The translations under genes were made by a program, and so were the position numbers. A stretch of DNA of 64,000 nt from the NCBI RefSeq assembly GCF_016592435.1, contig NZ_AP014545.1:124001-188000 (forward strand), given 5' to 3'. The notes beneath the pieces are model-generated. The model saw only the letters and a list, made by a program, of their open reading frames with translations. It ran no database searches and was not told the origin of the DNA. The DNA comes from Amphritea japonica ATCC BAA-1530. Lineage in GTDB: Bacteria > Pseudomonadota > Gammaproteobacteria > Pseudomonadales > Balneatricaceae. Positions 1-7,115 of this stretch are shown piece after piece. Within the stretch, counting starts at the first letter, position 1; each line of letters opens with the position of its first letter.

Positions 1-474
1 GTTTTCGGCGACATTGCCGCCGACCGAACAGGCCAGTTGCGATGACGGGTCCGGTGCAAAATACAGGTTGTGGGGGGCAACGGCATCAGATACCGACTGA
101 TTGCGTACTCCAGGATCGATCAGGGCGGTGCGATTGTTAAGATCGATATCGTGGATCTGGTTAAATTTGCTCATACCCAGCAAGACACCATTCTCAACCG
201 GCATCGAGCCGGCAGTTAAACCGGTTCCTGCCCCCCTGGCAACCACCGGTATATTCAAGTGATTGCAGCAACGCATTACGTGCTGCACCTGCTCGATGGT
301 TTCTGGTAGCACGGTCAGTAATGGTAGCTGACGCATGGTGGTGAAAGCGTCACATTCGTAAGCGTGTAACTGCTCAACTTCAGTGATAATGAATTGCGCA
401 GGGATCAGCTGGCCCAGCTGGGGGAGAAGGCTGTTAAGTAAGTTATCGTGCTGGGTTGCGGTGTTGAGCGTCAT
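1..474 (-). CDS. glcD: Glycolate oxidase subunit GlcD, N-terminal part (cut by window edge)
   Basis: FAD-linked subunit of glycolate oxidase, which oxidises glycolate to glyoxylate in the first step of glycolate use. The ATG at 472-474 opens a frame of 158 codons that runs without a stop into base 1. The visible part is the start of the FAD-binding type 4 (PCMH) domain. The family signature ARGAGTGLTAG is clear at about residue 70, followed by GVLLGMSKFN, APDPSSQLACS and GGNVAEN, close to GlcD of Pseudomonas and E. coli. GlcE and GlcF would be expected further left, outside the window. The dioxygenase gene lies upstream in the same orientation, separated by two hairpins. Identity is firm; only about a third of the protein is visible. 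Confidence 0.9.
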   Translation of the reverse strand, partial: MTLNTATQHDNLLNSLLPQLGQLIPAQFIITEVEQLHAYECDAFTTMRQLPLLTVLPETIEQVQHVMRCCNHLNIPVVARGAGTGLTAGSMPVENGVLLGMSKFNQIHDIDLNNRTALIDPGVRNQSVSDAVAPHNLYFAPDPSSQLACSVGGNVAEN

Positions 475-506
475 ATCCTGATCCGGGTTATTATTATTTT
501 CAGGTT

Positions 507-534
507 AAAGGTGACTCAAATGATGGTCACCTTT
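507..534. repeat. Perfect 9-bp hairpin between glcD and the dioxygenase gene
   Basis: AAAGGTGAC (507-515) and its exact complement GTCACCTTT (526-534) are separated by a 10-nt loop. It sits just upstream of glcD and downstream of the dioxygenase gene on the transcribed minus strand. The T-tract after it is weak, so it may be a poor terminator or an operator. Confidence 0.55.
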
Positions 535-565
535 GTCTTGTATAAATAAAAAACATAGGGGTATG

Positions 566-598
566 ACACCCCATATTTTTTTAAAAAACATGGGGTGT
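566..598. repeat. Long near-perfect palindrome, possible terminator or operator
   Basis: The arm at 566-581 pairs with 583-598 over 16 positions with one mismatch. The outer part is ACACCCCAT against ATGGGGTGT and the core is T-run against A-run. A third related half-site lies just left, at 555-565 (reading ATAGGGGTATG). It follows the stop of the dioxygenase gene by 34 bases on the minus strand and could end that transcript, or bind a regulator in front of glcD. Confidence 0.55.
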
Positions 599-632
599 TG
601 AGTGTCATGCGAGAATATGGGATCGCTGTTTA

Positions 633-1604
633 TTAGCGTTTGGAAATACCACTACGGCCCGGGAAATCTGAAGCCAGCTCCCTGGCATTAGGCATCTTCA
701 GCCATAGTCGATAAAGATGCCGTCTGCGTTCAGGTTCGTCGTAATCTTCGAAGCCCGTGCGGGAATGGAAGATGGCATAGTTATTTGCGAACTGGATATC
801 ACCGGGCTCCATCAACATATCTATACGAATATCCGGATCACTTAAAATCGAATCAACGAGATCTAAGGCTTCAACTTCGACAGTGGATAACGGTAAGCCT
901 GCATTTTCCTGAGCTATCTCTATATACTGGCGCAAATACATACCGCTTAATTTGCCCTTGTGATAACTAAAGATTGGTGTTTGACCAACGTCACCGTCAT
1001 TAAGATGCTCTAACAGGAAGTGGCGGTGCAGAAGCCCAAGATACTCCGGGTGTTTTTCCAGGATTTCATTGTAGAGTGTCATCGCACTTGAAAGGCTGCT
1101 CACACCGCCTGATTTGGCTTTGCGCAAACAAAGTAAGCCAACAACATCCGATAGATCGGCGTGATAAGGCAGATATTCATTCGTCTCATATACACGAACT
1201 TGCTTTGGATCTATGGCTCCAATATTTTTTACATCCCCTAGCATGTCGCCTTTTATATTTTGAGAAACCGGTGTGCCCATATGAAGGCCCAGGCCGTAGT
1301 AAATAATGGCTGCTTCTTCATCCGTATATTGCTCAATTGGTAAGCCGCGAATGACGATGAAACCCTTCCCATTTTCAAGTTCCTCATTGAAGTAATTGAT
1401 CTCTTCTGTGAGAGCTGTAATCGGGAAATCTTCTTTGGCAAAGTCGGGGACTTTTAGTCCTTTTTGTTTGACGTTTTCTAAGGCCTTTTCGAGAACGCTA
1501 ATGGATTCATCAGACCAATGATAAATCCATGTCCCGTCATCCTTTATATCTTTTCCTTTCCAGGCTGATGGACCTTCAATTTTTTCTTTATGGATGACGC
1601 TCAT
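633..1604 (-). CDS. TauD/TfdA-family Fe(II)/2-oxoglutarate-dependent dioxygenase
   Basis: Predicted cytoplasmic non-haem iron oxygenase of 323 residues that would couple oxidation of an organic substrate to decarboxylation of 2-oxoglutarate. The facial triad is visible: H148-x-D150 in YHADLSD and H280 in FHSRTGF, with a likely 2-oxoglutarate-binding Arg near 298 in RHLYRLW. The start ATG follows AGAGGAA at good spacing. It is divergent from a LysR regulator gene (209 bp apart), which suggests that regulator controls it. The substrate cannot be read from the sequence; the family includes enzymes for taurine, sulfate esters, carnitine precursors and aromatic ethers. The family call is firm and the role is open. 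Confidence 0.85.
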   Translation of the reverse strand: MSVIHKEKIEGPSAWKGKDIKDDGTWIYHWSDESISVLEKALENVKQKGLKVPDFAKEDFPITALTEEINYFNEELENGKGFIVIRGLPIEQYTDEEAAIIYYGLGLHMGTPVSQNIKGDMLGDVKNIGAIDPKQVRVYETNEYLPYHADLSDVVGLLCLRKAKSGGVSSLSSAMTLYNEILEKHPEYLGLLHRHFLLEHLNDGDVGQTPIFSYHKGKLSGMYLRQYIEIAQENAGLPLSTVEVEALDLVDSILSDPDIRIDMLMEPGDIQFANNYAIFHSRTGFEDYDEPERRRHLYRLWLKMPNARELASDFPGRSGISKR

Positions 1605-1813
1605 TATCTATTCCTCTAAAAAGCCAGATTGTTATTATTTTATGCTGACTACTACGGCTGGTGACTCAACCAACTGGGCCGTGCCAAGCCAGATGAAAGC
1701 GATTCAAATCACTGTAATCCTGATCTTGTATAAAAAAAAATACATAATGACTATAGTGTTCCATATAAAAAAAATATGACAAGAAGCAGGTGAGATGATT
1801 TGGAGGGACCGAT

Positions 1814-2740
1814 GTGAAACTCAATCAGTTGAAGTACTTTCTCAAAATAGCAGAGCTAGGTAGTGTTTCAGCGGCGTCACGGCAGTTGTATATAGCGCAG
1901 CCGGCGCTGAGTCATCAGGTAGCGGCTCTGGAAAAAGAACTTGAGGTAAAGTTGTTCATCCGAACCGTTAAAGGGGTTCAGCTTACCCCCGCGGGGGAAA
2001 AGCTTTTCCACCATGCAGGATTGATCCTGCGGCAGGTTGAAAGTGCACGGGCGGATGTGAATTCTCATGAATTTTCTCCCAGGGGGGAGGTGTGTCTTGT
2101 GATTGATGCCTCTAAGGCATACTCCCTGTTACCTTTGCTCGTAACCGAGACAGAAAAGCGTTTTCCTGAGGTTCAGTTAAATGTTTTTGATGCCATGAGT
2201 CTTGTGGCTGCTCAGCAGGTCGCTGATGGAAAGGTCGATCTTGGATTGATTCCTAATGCCGCTGATCTCAGTGGCGTGGAAGTGTTACCCGTATACCGAG
2301 AGTCTCTGTGTCTTGTTGGGAAAAACATAGGTTCGGTGATGGAGAATGAGACCATTCTATTTGAGGAGCTGGCAGATTACCCCCTCGTCGCACCTTCTCG
2401 CCCGCATAACATTCGCCTGCACATTGAGCAGGCTGCGCTGGAAGCTCGTCGTCCGCTAGATATTCGCTATGAACAAAACACCGGCTTGGGGATACGGTGT
2501 TTGGTCAACAGCGGGATTGCGAATGCGATTATCCCGAGAGATGTGATGGAGATGGAGTTGCAAAGGGGTGAGTTAAGTGCCTTGAAAATCATTCAGCCGA
2601 GTATCGAGAGAATTCATTCGCTGGTGCGTTTGAAGGACCGTCCGAGAACAACCGCTTGCCGTGCTTTGGAGGCTTTGCTGATCGAGTTGATTGGTCAGCT
2701 TTGCGAACAAAATATGCTCGATGGTGAGGCTCTGAGTTAG
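1814..2740 (+). CDS. LysR-family transcriptional regulator (Nac/CynR-like)
   Basis: DNA-binding regulator of 308 residues. The N-terminal winged helix-turn-helix (about 1-60) carries the LysR pattern LKYFLKIAELGSVSAASRQL followed by IAQPALSHQVAALE. A periplasmic-binding-like co-inducer domain follows (about 90-300). The N-terminus resembles the Nac subgroup more than the CysB or OxyR types. It starts with GTG at 1814, six bases after GGAGGGA (1802-1808). It is divergent from the dioxygenase gene, the usual LysR arrangement with its main target. The shared intergenic region is very AT-rich from 1725 to 1780 and contains a short dyad around 1765-1780 that could be part of the operator. The effector is unknown. 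Confidence 0.9.
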   Translation: MKLNQLKYFLKIAELGSVSAASRQLYIAQPALSHQVAALEKELEVKLFIRTVKGVQLTPAGEKLFHHAGLILRQVESARADVNSHEFSPRGEVCLVIDASKAYSLLPLLVTETEKRFPEVQLNVFDAMSLVAAQQVADGKVDLGLIPNAADLSGVEVLPVYRESLCLVGKNIGSVMENETILFEELADYPLVAPSRPHNIRLHIEQAALEARRPLDIRYEQNTGLGIRCLVNSGIANAIIPRDVMEMELQRGELSALKIIQPSIERIHSLVRLKDRPRTTACRALEALLIELIGQLCEQNMLDGEALS

Positions 2741-3058
2741 TTGTATTCGCTCAGGAATGGAGATGAATCTTTGTTTTGCTCCCGTTATCTCTCGTAGAGT
2801 GTTTAGGCTATCGAGGTGAAGAAACTAAAAGATTAAGGCCTCTACGTGCTCATGATGAGTATTTAGTGGTTAAGAAATAGTCGTTTATCTTAAACGCCTA
2901 ATATACAATTACTTAACTTTAGGGTTCTGTGACGCTTGTGTTTAATGTCTCATGCATTGCTGAAGCCGATTACATCGTTGAGCGCTTAATCGCCAGGGTG
3001 TACATTATATGGATTACATAAAAATTTTTTACGTACTTATATAAGGATTTTGACAGCT
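2741..3058. other. Intergenic region, no gene seen
   Basis: This 318-base stretch separates the LysR gene from the YbjN-domain gene. I see no convincing gene or RNA. It becomes AT-rich after 3000 and holds the ribosome-binding site AAGGA at 3043-3047 for the next gene. Confidence 0.6.
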
Positions 3059-3544
3059 ATGGGAAAACTTATTATCAAATCTGCGTTTTTATCAGCTTGC
3101 ATGCTTGCTCCCTTAATCGCTCCAACGACATATGCCGCAGATTTAATCTCTGCTGATGATCCTGAGGCTATTTTAAATATTGCCAGAGGCTTTGGCAGCG
3201 CTCGATTGACAGAGGATTCTGCTGGAGATCCAAAAATAAGCGGACGGATAGATGGCACTAAATATGGCATTTATTTTCACGGCTGTAACTCTGATGGTGA
3301 AAGGTGCGATGAGATTAAATTTGGCACAGCCTGGGTCGTAGAAGACAGAGTTTCACTTGAAACAGTAAACGAGTGGAATAGAACTAAGAAGTTTGGCGTT
3401 GCGTATCTGGATAGCGATGGTGATCCAAATCTAGATATGGCTGTAAATATTGATTATGGTGTCACCATAGAAAACCTTGAAGATTCTTTTAGCTACTGGG
3501 AGAAGATTGTTCCAGCCTTTAAAGAACAGGTTCTGAACCAGTAA
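3059..3544 (+). CDS. Exported YbjN-domain protein
   Basis: Secreted or periplasmic protein of about 161 residues. A signal peptide covers about residues 1-26 (hydrophobic ACMLAPLIAPTTYA then AAD). The rest matches the YbjN (type III chaperone-like) fold, with the SADDPEAILNIARGFGSARL start, an YGIYFHGC strand, and the VSLETVNEWNRTKKFGVAYLD segment typical of the family. A TTG at 3050 is in frame but only two bases from the SD, so the ATG at 3059, about 11 bases after AAGGA, is preferred. No operon partner. E. coli YbjN affects motility and stress phenotypes, but the biochemical function of the family is unknown. The gene is AT-richer than the core genes nearby. Confidence 0.75.
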   Translation: MGKLIIKSAFLSACMLAPLIAPTTYAADLISADDPEAILNIARGFGSARLTEDSAGDPKISGRIDGTKYGIYFHGCNSDGERCDEIKFGTAWVVEDRVSLETVNEWNRTKKFGVAYLDSDGDPNLDMAVNIDYGVTIENLEDSFSYWEKIVPAFKEQVLNQ

Positions 3545-3559
3545 GCTACGTGTAATTAG

Positions 3560-3583
3560 CACCTCGACACCTCGACACCTCGA
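3560..3583. repeat. Three perfect tandem copies of an 8-bp unit
   Basis: CACCTCGA occurs three times in a row at 3560-3567, 3568-3575 and 3576-3583, just after the YbjN-domain gene. Simple tandem repeat that could vary in copy number. No function is apparent. Confidence 0.8.
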
Positions 3584-3868
3584 AACATACTGCTCTGGTT
3601 TCACCAGACTGTTTTGGGGTGTCTATTTCTCTCCCTCCCCCTTTTTTACGAATAAAACCTATATGTCTGTATAGGACGATTGCCGTTCTTTCACCGGCCT
3701 CGAGTCAGGGATAATAAGCTTTACAATCTCTTTCATGCATCCCGTAATAGTTATCCACAGCGACTCATTATTCGCGAGGACTGATTCTTCCCCGCGATAT
3801 TTCAGGAAATACTTTCGACTTACGGTTGCGAGGGGTCGATTAGCTGTCCGGATGAAGTTGAGCTGTGG
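3584..3868. other. Intergenic region, no gene seen
   Basis: Stretch between the 8-bp tandem repeat and the end of the VOC gene. I find no ORF with recognisable content, no RNA gene and no strong terminator. Confidence 0.5.
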
Positions 3869-4249
3869 TCAGCCCATTCGTCGAAGAGCGCATATCTTGT
3901 TGCCGGAGGGGTCAAGTAAATACGCCAGGTAAAGATCTCCATTCGGATTATTACGTATGCCAGGAGCATCCTCACATGTAGAGCCTCCATTGGCGATCCC
4001 TGCCGCATGCCAGGCATCAGCCGCCGCAGTTGTTTCGGCTGTAAAACCAATCGTACTGCCATTACCGCGGCTGGCGGCTTCACCATCAAGAGGTTTGGTG
4101 ATGGCAAAGACGCCGCTTTCGCTACGGTAGTAACAACGGTCTTCAGTGCTCATCACACCAGGCTCGTAGCCCAAAGCGCCTAAAACCGCATCGTAAAAAG
4201 TCTTCGACGCTTGAATATCGTCGGCACCAACCATGATATGACTGAACAT
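3869..4249 (-). CDS. VOC-family (glyoxalase/bleomycin-resistance fold) protein
   Basis: Small metal-site protein of 126 residues made of paired beta-alpha-beta-beta-beta modules. The N-terminus FSHIMVGADDIQASKTFYDA and the ending DPSGNKICAL are characteristic of the vicinal oxygen chelate superfamily, especially the glyoxalase-like group often annotated as lactoylglutathione lyase relatives. It stands alone on the minus strand in an accessory stretch with no operon partner. Substrate unknown; it could be a glutathione-linked lyase, a dioxygenase-like enzyme or a binding protein. The family call is firm. Confidence 0.85.
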   Translation of the reverse strand: MFSHIMVGADDIQASKTFYDAVLGALGYEPGVMSTEDRCYYRSESGVFAITKPLDGEAASRGNGSTIGFTAETTAAADAWHAAGIANGGSTCEDAPGIRNNPNGDLYLAYLLDPSGNKICALRRMG

Positions 4250-4708
4250 GTCTGAAATCCTCGGTAATAAGTGTAATCGGTCAAAAATTAGCTAGATCCA
4301 GAGTACCGGTCAATTGCAGCAAGAGCTACTGCTTAGTCGGCGAAGATTGAACGGTTTCAGCTGGCCCGAGGTTCGCTGTTGCGGCTATTAATTCGCCTAT
4401 CGTCTAATTCTGTTTCTAAGTTCCAATGCTCGACAGCGAAGAAGGGAAGTTAGGTTGTGTTAGTAAGGTACTCCACGTGGATTTTAAAAATTAAAGACAC
4501 AATTATCTTCCTTTGTGTTCGCTGTGGTAAAAGTACTTCGCTCTTTCTTTAGTAAAGACTCACCACAGAGGGCACGGAGGACATAGCGATAAAGGTATGA
4601 TTGGAAGTAAAGTGCTGAAAAGGTAAGGCGGGTAGTGAAATGTTACAGTTCAGCCAACTATCAATTACTCCCACGCTGTTAATTGGAGATCCAAACTAAG
4701 GAAATAAA
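4250..4708. other. Intergenic region with one hairpin element
   Basis: This 459-base stretch has no recognisable gene. Its main structure is the imperfect inverted repeat at 4509-4581, described separately. The probable ribosome-binding site of the HD-domain gene (TAAGGAAAT) is at 4697-4705. Confidence 0.6.
4509..4581. repeat. Imperfect inverted repeat (MITE- or REP-like hairpin)
   Basis: The 20-nt arm at 4509-4528 pairs with 4562-4581. Fifteen of 20 positions are complementary and four of the five mismatches would be G-U pairs in RNA. The loop is 33 nt. The right arm (ACCACAGAGGGCACGGAGGA) resembles CACAGAGG-type repeats that I recall from intergenic regions of many marine bacteria. Copy number elsewhere cannot be seen here. 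Confidence 0.5.
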
Positions 4709-5272
4709 ATGATACAAAATTGGTCACAAGATCACTATGTTAAAGCCTGGGACTTCGCCACTATGGCGCATGAAGGGCAAGCGTATGGAGGTCCAATAGA
4801 AGGCCAGCGTATACCTTATATTAACCATATAGGGAGCGTTACCATGGAATTAATATGTGGTCTGAATTCTAATGCCAGCCTTAATGGAAATCTCGCAATT
4901 CAATGTGCACTGTTACATGACGTATTAGAGGATACTGATGTTGATTTCAGAACAATTGAATCTATTTTCGGCTTAGATGTAGCTCAAGGTGTTAGTGCCC
5001 TTTCAAAGGATGAACGGCTTCCAACGAAGAGAGAACAGATGCTCGATTCCTTAAAAAGGATCAAGCTACAACCCAGAGAAGTCTGGATGGTGAAGCTAGC
5101 TGATAGGATTACCAATCTCTCAGAGCCCCCTGCTTATTGGACTGATGAAAAACGAGCAGCCTATAGAGAGGAAGCCTTATTGATACACAAAGAGCTTCAT
5201 GAAGCGGATGAACTACTATCCAAAAGGCTGTTGGAGAAAGCTGAGTCATACAAACAATATATAAAGACGTAA
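4709..5272 (+). CDS. Stand-alone HD-domain hydrolase of the SpoT/Mesh1 type (possible small alarmone hydrolase)
   Basis: Cytosolic protein of 187 residues, about the length of metazoan Mesh1 and bacterial small alarmone hydrolases. The HD metal-site motifs are in order: H in MAHEGQ (about 23), PYINHIGSV, HDVLEDTD (HD at about 71-72 with the following ED pair), and MVKLADRITNL (Asp near 131). This pattern is that of the ppGpp 3'-pyrophosphohydrolase domain of RelA/SpoT; there is no synthetase, TGS or ACT domain. The basic RKD-like segment after the first His in Mesh1 is replaced by YGG, so substrate choice may differ. No synthetase partner lies beside it. The stop codon is 4 bases from the boundary of the tRNA-Phe-derived repeat, suggesting acquisition at that tRNA locus. 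The fold is firm and the alarmone substrate is inferred. Confidence 0.75.
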   Translation: MIQNWSQDHYVKAWDFATMAHEGQAYGGPIEGQRIPYINHIGSVTMELICGLNSNASLNGNLAIQCALLHDVLEDTDVDFRTIESIFGLDVAQGVSALSKDERLPTKREQMLDSLKRIKLQPREVWMVKLADRITNLSEPPAYWTDEKRAAYREEALLIHKELHEADELLSKRLLEKAESYKQYIKT

Positions 5273-5275
5273 AGA

Positions 5276-5379
5276 AATCGAATACGGTTCGTGTTTCGCC
5301 CTGCGATATTCCAGACACAAAAAAGCCCCACTATGAAGCGAGGCTTAGTTGAGTCCTGTAAGTGGTGCCCGGAGGCGGA
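5276..5379 (-). repeat. Partial duplicate of tRNA-Phe 3' end plus terminator (copy 1)
   Basis: This 104-bp segment is repeated at 5453-5556 with two differences. It contains the last 17 bases of tRNA-Phe including CCA (5363-5379) and the downstream terminator hairpin with its T-run (5319-5346), all on the minus strand. The tRNA body is absent, so this copy cannot make a tRNA. It looks like an attachment-site scar or what is left of a second tRNA copy. Confidence 0.85.
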
Positions 5380-5452
5380 GCAATGGCCGAAGGTCATTAC
5401 AACATCGCCGTTCTTGGGCGATGGCCCGAAGGGGAGGAGCGAAGCGACGAAT

Positions 5453-5556
5453 AATCGAATACGGTTCGTGTTTCGCCCTGCGATATTTCAGACACAAAAA
5501 AGCCCCACTATGAAGCGAGGCTTAATTGAGTCCTGTAAGTGGTGCCCGGAGGCGGA
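5453..5556 (-). repeat. tRNA-Phe 3' end plus terminator (copy 2, intact locus)
   Basis: Second member of the 104-bp direct repeat, joined to the complete tRNA-Phe gene. A 73-bp spacer (5380-5452), which has its own small hairpin around 5403-5422, separates the two copies. Confidence 0.85.
5496..5523 (-). terminator. Rho-independent terminator of tRNA-Phe
   Basis: On the minus strand AAGCCTC and GGGGCTT form a stem and are followed by six T. It lies about 17 bases after the tRNA 3' end. A copy of the same hairpin is at 5319-5346. Confidence 0.8.
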
Positions 5557-5615
5557 ATCGAACCACCGACACGAGGATTTTCAATCCTCTGCTCTACCGA
5601 CTGAGCTATCCGGGC
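5540..5615 (-). tRNA. tRNA-Phe (anticodon GAA)
   Basis: A 76-base gene including the encoded CCA. On the minus strand the acceptor GCCCGGA pairs with TCCGGGC, the D-arm reads AGCTCAGTCGGTAGAGC, the anticodon loop is TTGAAAA with anticodon GAA, and the T-loop is GGTTCGATTCC. It lies downstream of yggX, in the order asmA-mutY-yggX-tRNA-Phe also recalled from Pseudomonas. Confidence 0.97.
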
Positions 5616-5710
5616 AAACAGGAGGTGCGTATTAAACTGATTTCAGGCTTCGGTGTCAACAAGCATACTGAATTTAATCGATTTTATTTCACCGACAGGG
5701 GTTTAATCGC

Positions 5711-5983
5711 TTATTTTGACGGCGGAACATAGCCTTCGGCTTTCTCGTAGTCTTCGCCATCCATGAACTTTTGCATCTCTTGCTGCAGGAATTCACGGGT
5801 TGATGGGTCCATCATGCTCAGGTGTTTCTCGTTGATCAGCATCGTTTGGTGGTTGGTCCATTCGGTCCAGGCTTTTTTCGAAATGGTATCGAATACCTGC
5901 TGGCCTTTTTCGCCTGGGTAAGGCGGATGTGCGAGTCCTTCCAGTTCCTCTTTGTACTTGCGACACATTACGGTGCGAGTCAT
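5711..5983 (-). CDS. yggX: YggX family iron-trafficking / oxidative-damage protection protein
   Basis: Cytosolic protein of 90 residues. In enterobacteria YggX protects Fe-S clusters from oxidants and is linked to Fe(II) handling. The N-terminus [17 protein letters not shown] has the conserved Cys, and the [28 protein letters not shown] and [16 protein letters not shown] blocks are all present. The start is placed at 5983 because GGAGA precedes it by six bases; an ATG 15 bases upstream has no SD. It follows mutY on the same strand, a pairing also seen in E. coli, which makes sense because MutY carries an Fe-S cluster. Confidence 0.95.
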   Translation of the reverse strand: MTRTVMCRKYKEELEGLAHPPYPGEKGQQVFDTISKKAWTEWTNHQTMLINEKHLSMMDPSTREFLQQEMQKFMDGEDYEKAEGYVPPSK

Positions 5984-6040
5984 CTTTTTCTCCAACATTG
6001 TTCAGGGCGTTACTCAATGCTGCTTTCTGAATTTAGAAGC

Positions 6041-7102
6041 TTAGCTCTTAAGTTTACCCAGTAATTTTTTCACGGGGGCGGCCAGGCCGACCTTCTGAGG
6101 TTGGTGCAAGTTATACCAGAGAGTGGCTGGCTGTTCCATGACATGATTTGTAAGGTCTTTATTCTGTTCTTTATCTAACAGGGAGACCTGTACCGGGGTG
6201 ATGTCCAGATGGAAATGGCTGAAGGTGTGTCTGACCGGTTCTAGCGCTGTGGCGCTGTCAGGGTCGACTGGCAGACCTGTTTCCTGTGCTGCATCGCGCA
6301 GATCAGAGGTTTCTGGCAGACTCCACAGCCCGCCCCAGATTCCTGTAGGGGGGCGTTGGCGCAACAACACTTGTCCCTGCTCATCCCGAATGAGCAGCAT
6401 GAGTGTCTGTTTAACCGGTATGACTTTCTTCGGTTTAGACACGGGAAGTTCATTGGCGCGACCCTGCATATGAGCCTGACAGCCTTTCTGCAGGGGGCAG
6501 AGCAGACAGGCAGGTTTGCTGCGGGTACAGAGTGTCGCTCCCATGTCCATCATCGCCTGGGTGTAATCAGCCACCCGTTTCGAGGGAGTGTTTTGTTCGG
6601 CGTAAAGCCAGAGTTGTTTAATATTCTCAGTGGTGCCGGGCCAGCCATCGATTGCATAGTAGCGGGCCAGGACCCGCTTAACATTACCATCGAGAATTGC
6701 TGCCCGTTTACCGGTGGAAATCGATAGTATCGCTCCGGCTGTGGAGCGTCCGATTCCGGGTAGTTGCTCTAGTTCTTCAACTGTTTCTGGGAACTGGCCG
6801 GCAAAGTCCTGGCTGATGATCCTGGCGGTTTTATGCAGATTGCGGGCGCGGGCGTAGTAGCCCAGCCCTGTCCAGAGGTGCAAGACTTCGTCCTGATCGG
6901 CCGCCGCCAGCTTTTCAACGGTGGGGAACTGCTCCCGGAATCGTTCAAAATAGGGGATCACCGTAGCAACCTGAGTCTGCTGTAGCATGATCTCAGAGAG
7001 CCAGGTGAAGTAGGCCGTTTTGTTTTCCTGCCAGGGCAGGTCGTGACGGCCGCACTGATCAAACCAGACCAGTACGGCATTGGCAAATTGCCCTGGGTTC
7101 AT
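6041..7102 (-). CDS. mutY: A/G-specific adenine DNA glycosylase MutY
   Basis: Base-excision repair enzyme that removes adenine mispaired with 8-oxoguanine. About 353 residues from the ATG at 7102, matching the usual length. Visible features: catalytic Glu in [11 protein letters not shown] (about 37), helix-hairpin-helix [10 protein letters not shown] (about 115-125), Asp in ILDGNVKR, the [4Fe-4S] ligand set C-x6-C-x2-C-x5-C (about 190-206), and a C-terminal NUDIX-like 8-oxoG recognition domain. The frame is open further upstream and overlaps the end of asmA, but homology starts at this ATG. No strong SD is visible, so translation may be coupled to asmA, whose stop is 13 bases upstream. Confidence 0.95.
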   Translation of the reverse strand: MNPGQFANAVLVWFDQCGRHDLPWQENKTAYFTWLSEIMLQQTQVATVIPYFERFREQFPTVEKLAAADQDEVLHLWTGLGYYARARNLHKTARIISQDFAGQFPETVEELEQLPGIGRSTAGAILSISTGKRAAILDGNVKRVLARYYAIDGWPGTTENIKQLWLYAEQNTPSKRVADYTQAMMDMGATLCTRSKPACLLCPLQKGCQAHMQGRANELPVSKPKKVIPVKQTLMLLIRDEQGQVLLRQRPPTGIWGGLWSLPETSDLRDAAQETGLPVDPDSATALEPVRHTFSHFHLDITPVQVSLLDKEQNKDLTNHVMEQPATLWYNLHQPQKVGLAAPVKKLLGKLKS

Positions 7103-7115
7103 AGGGAAGAGTTCA

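Noticed and set aside
3560-3583. CRISPR array
   Set aside because: Units are only 8 bp, without spacers, and no cas genes are near.
5363-5379. Second tRNA-Phe gene
   Set aside because: Only the last 17 bases of the tRNA are present; D-arm, anticodon arm and 5' acceptor strand are missing.
5291-5635. Open frame through the tRNA-Phe repeat
   Set aside because: It is an internally repeated translation of the 104-bp repeat and the tRNA gene, not a protein.
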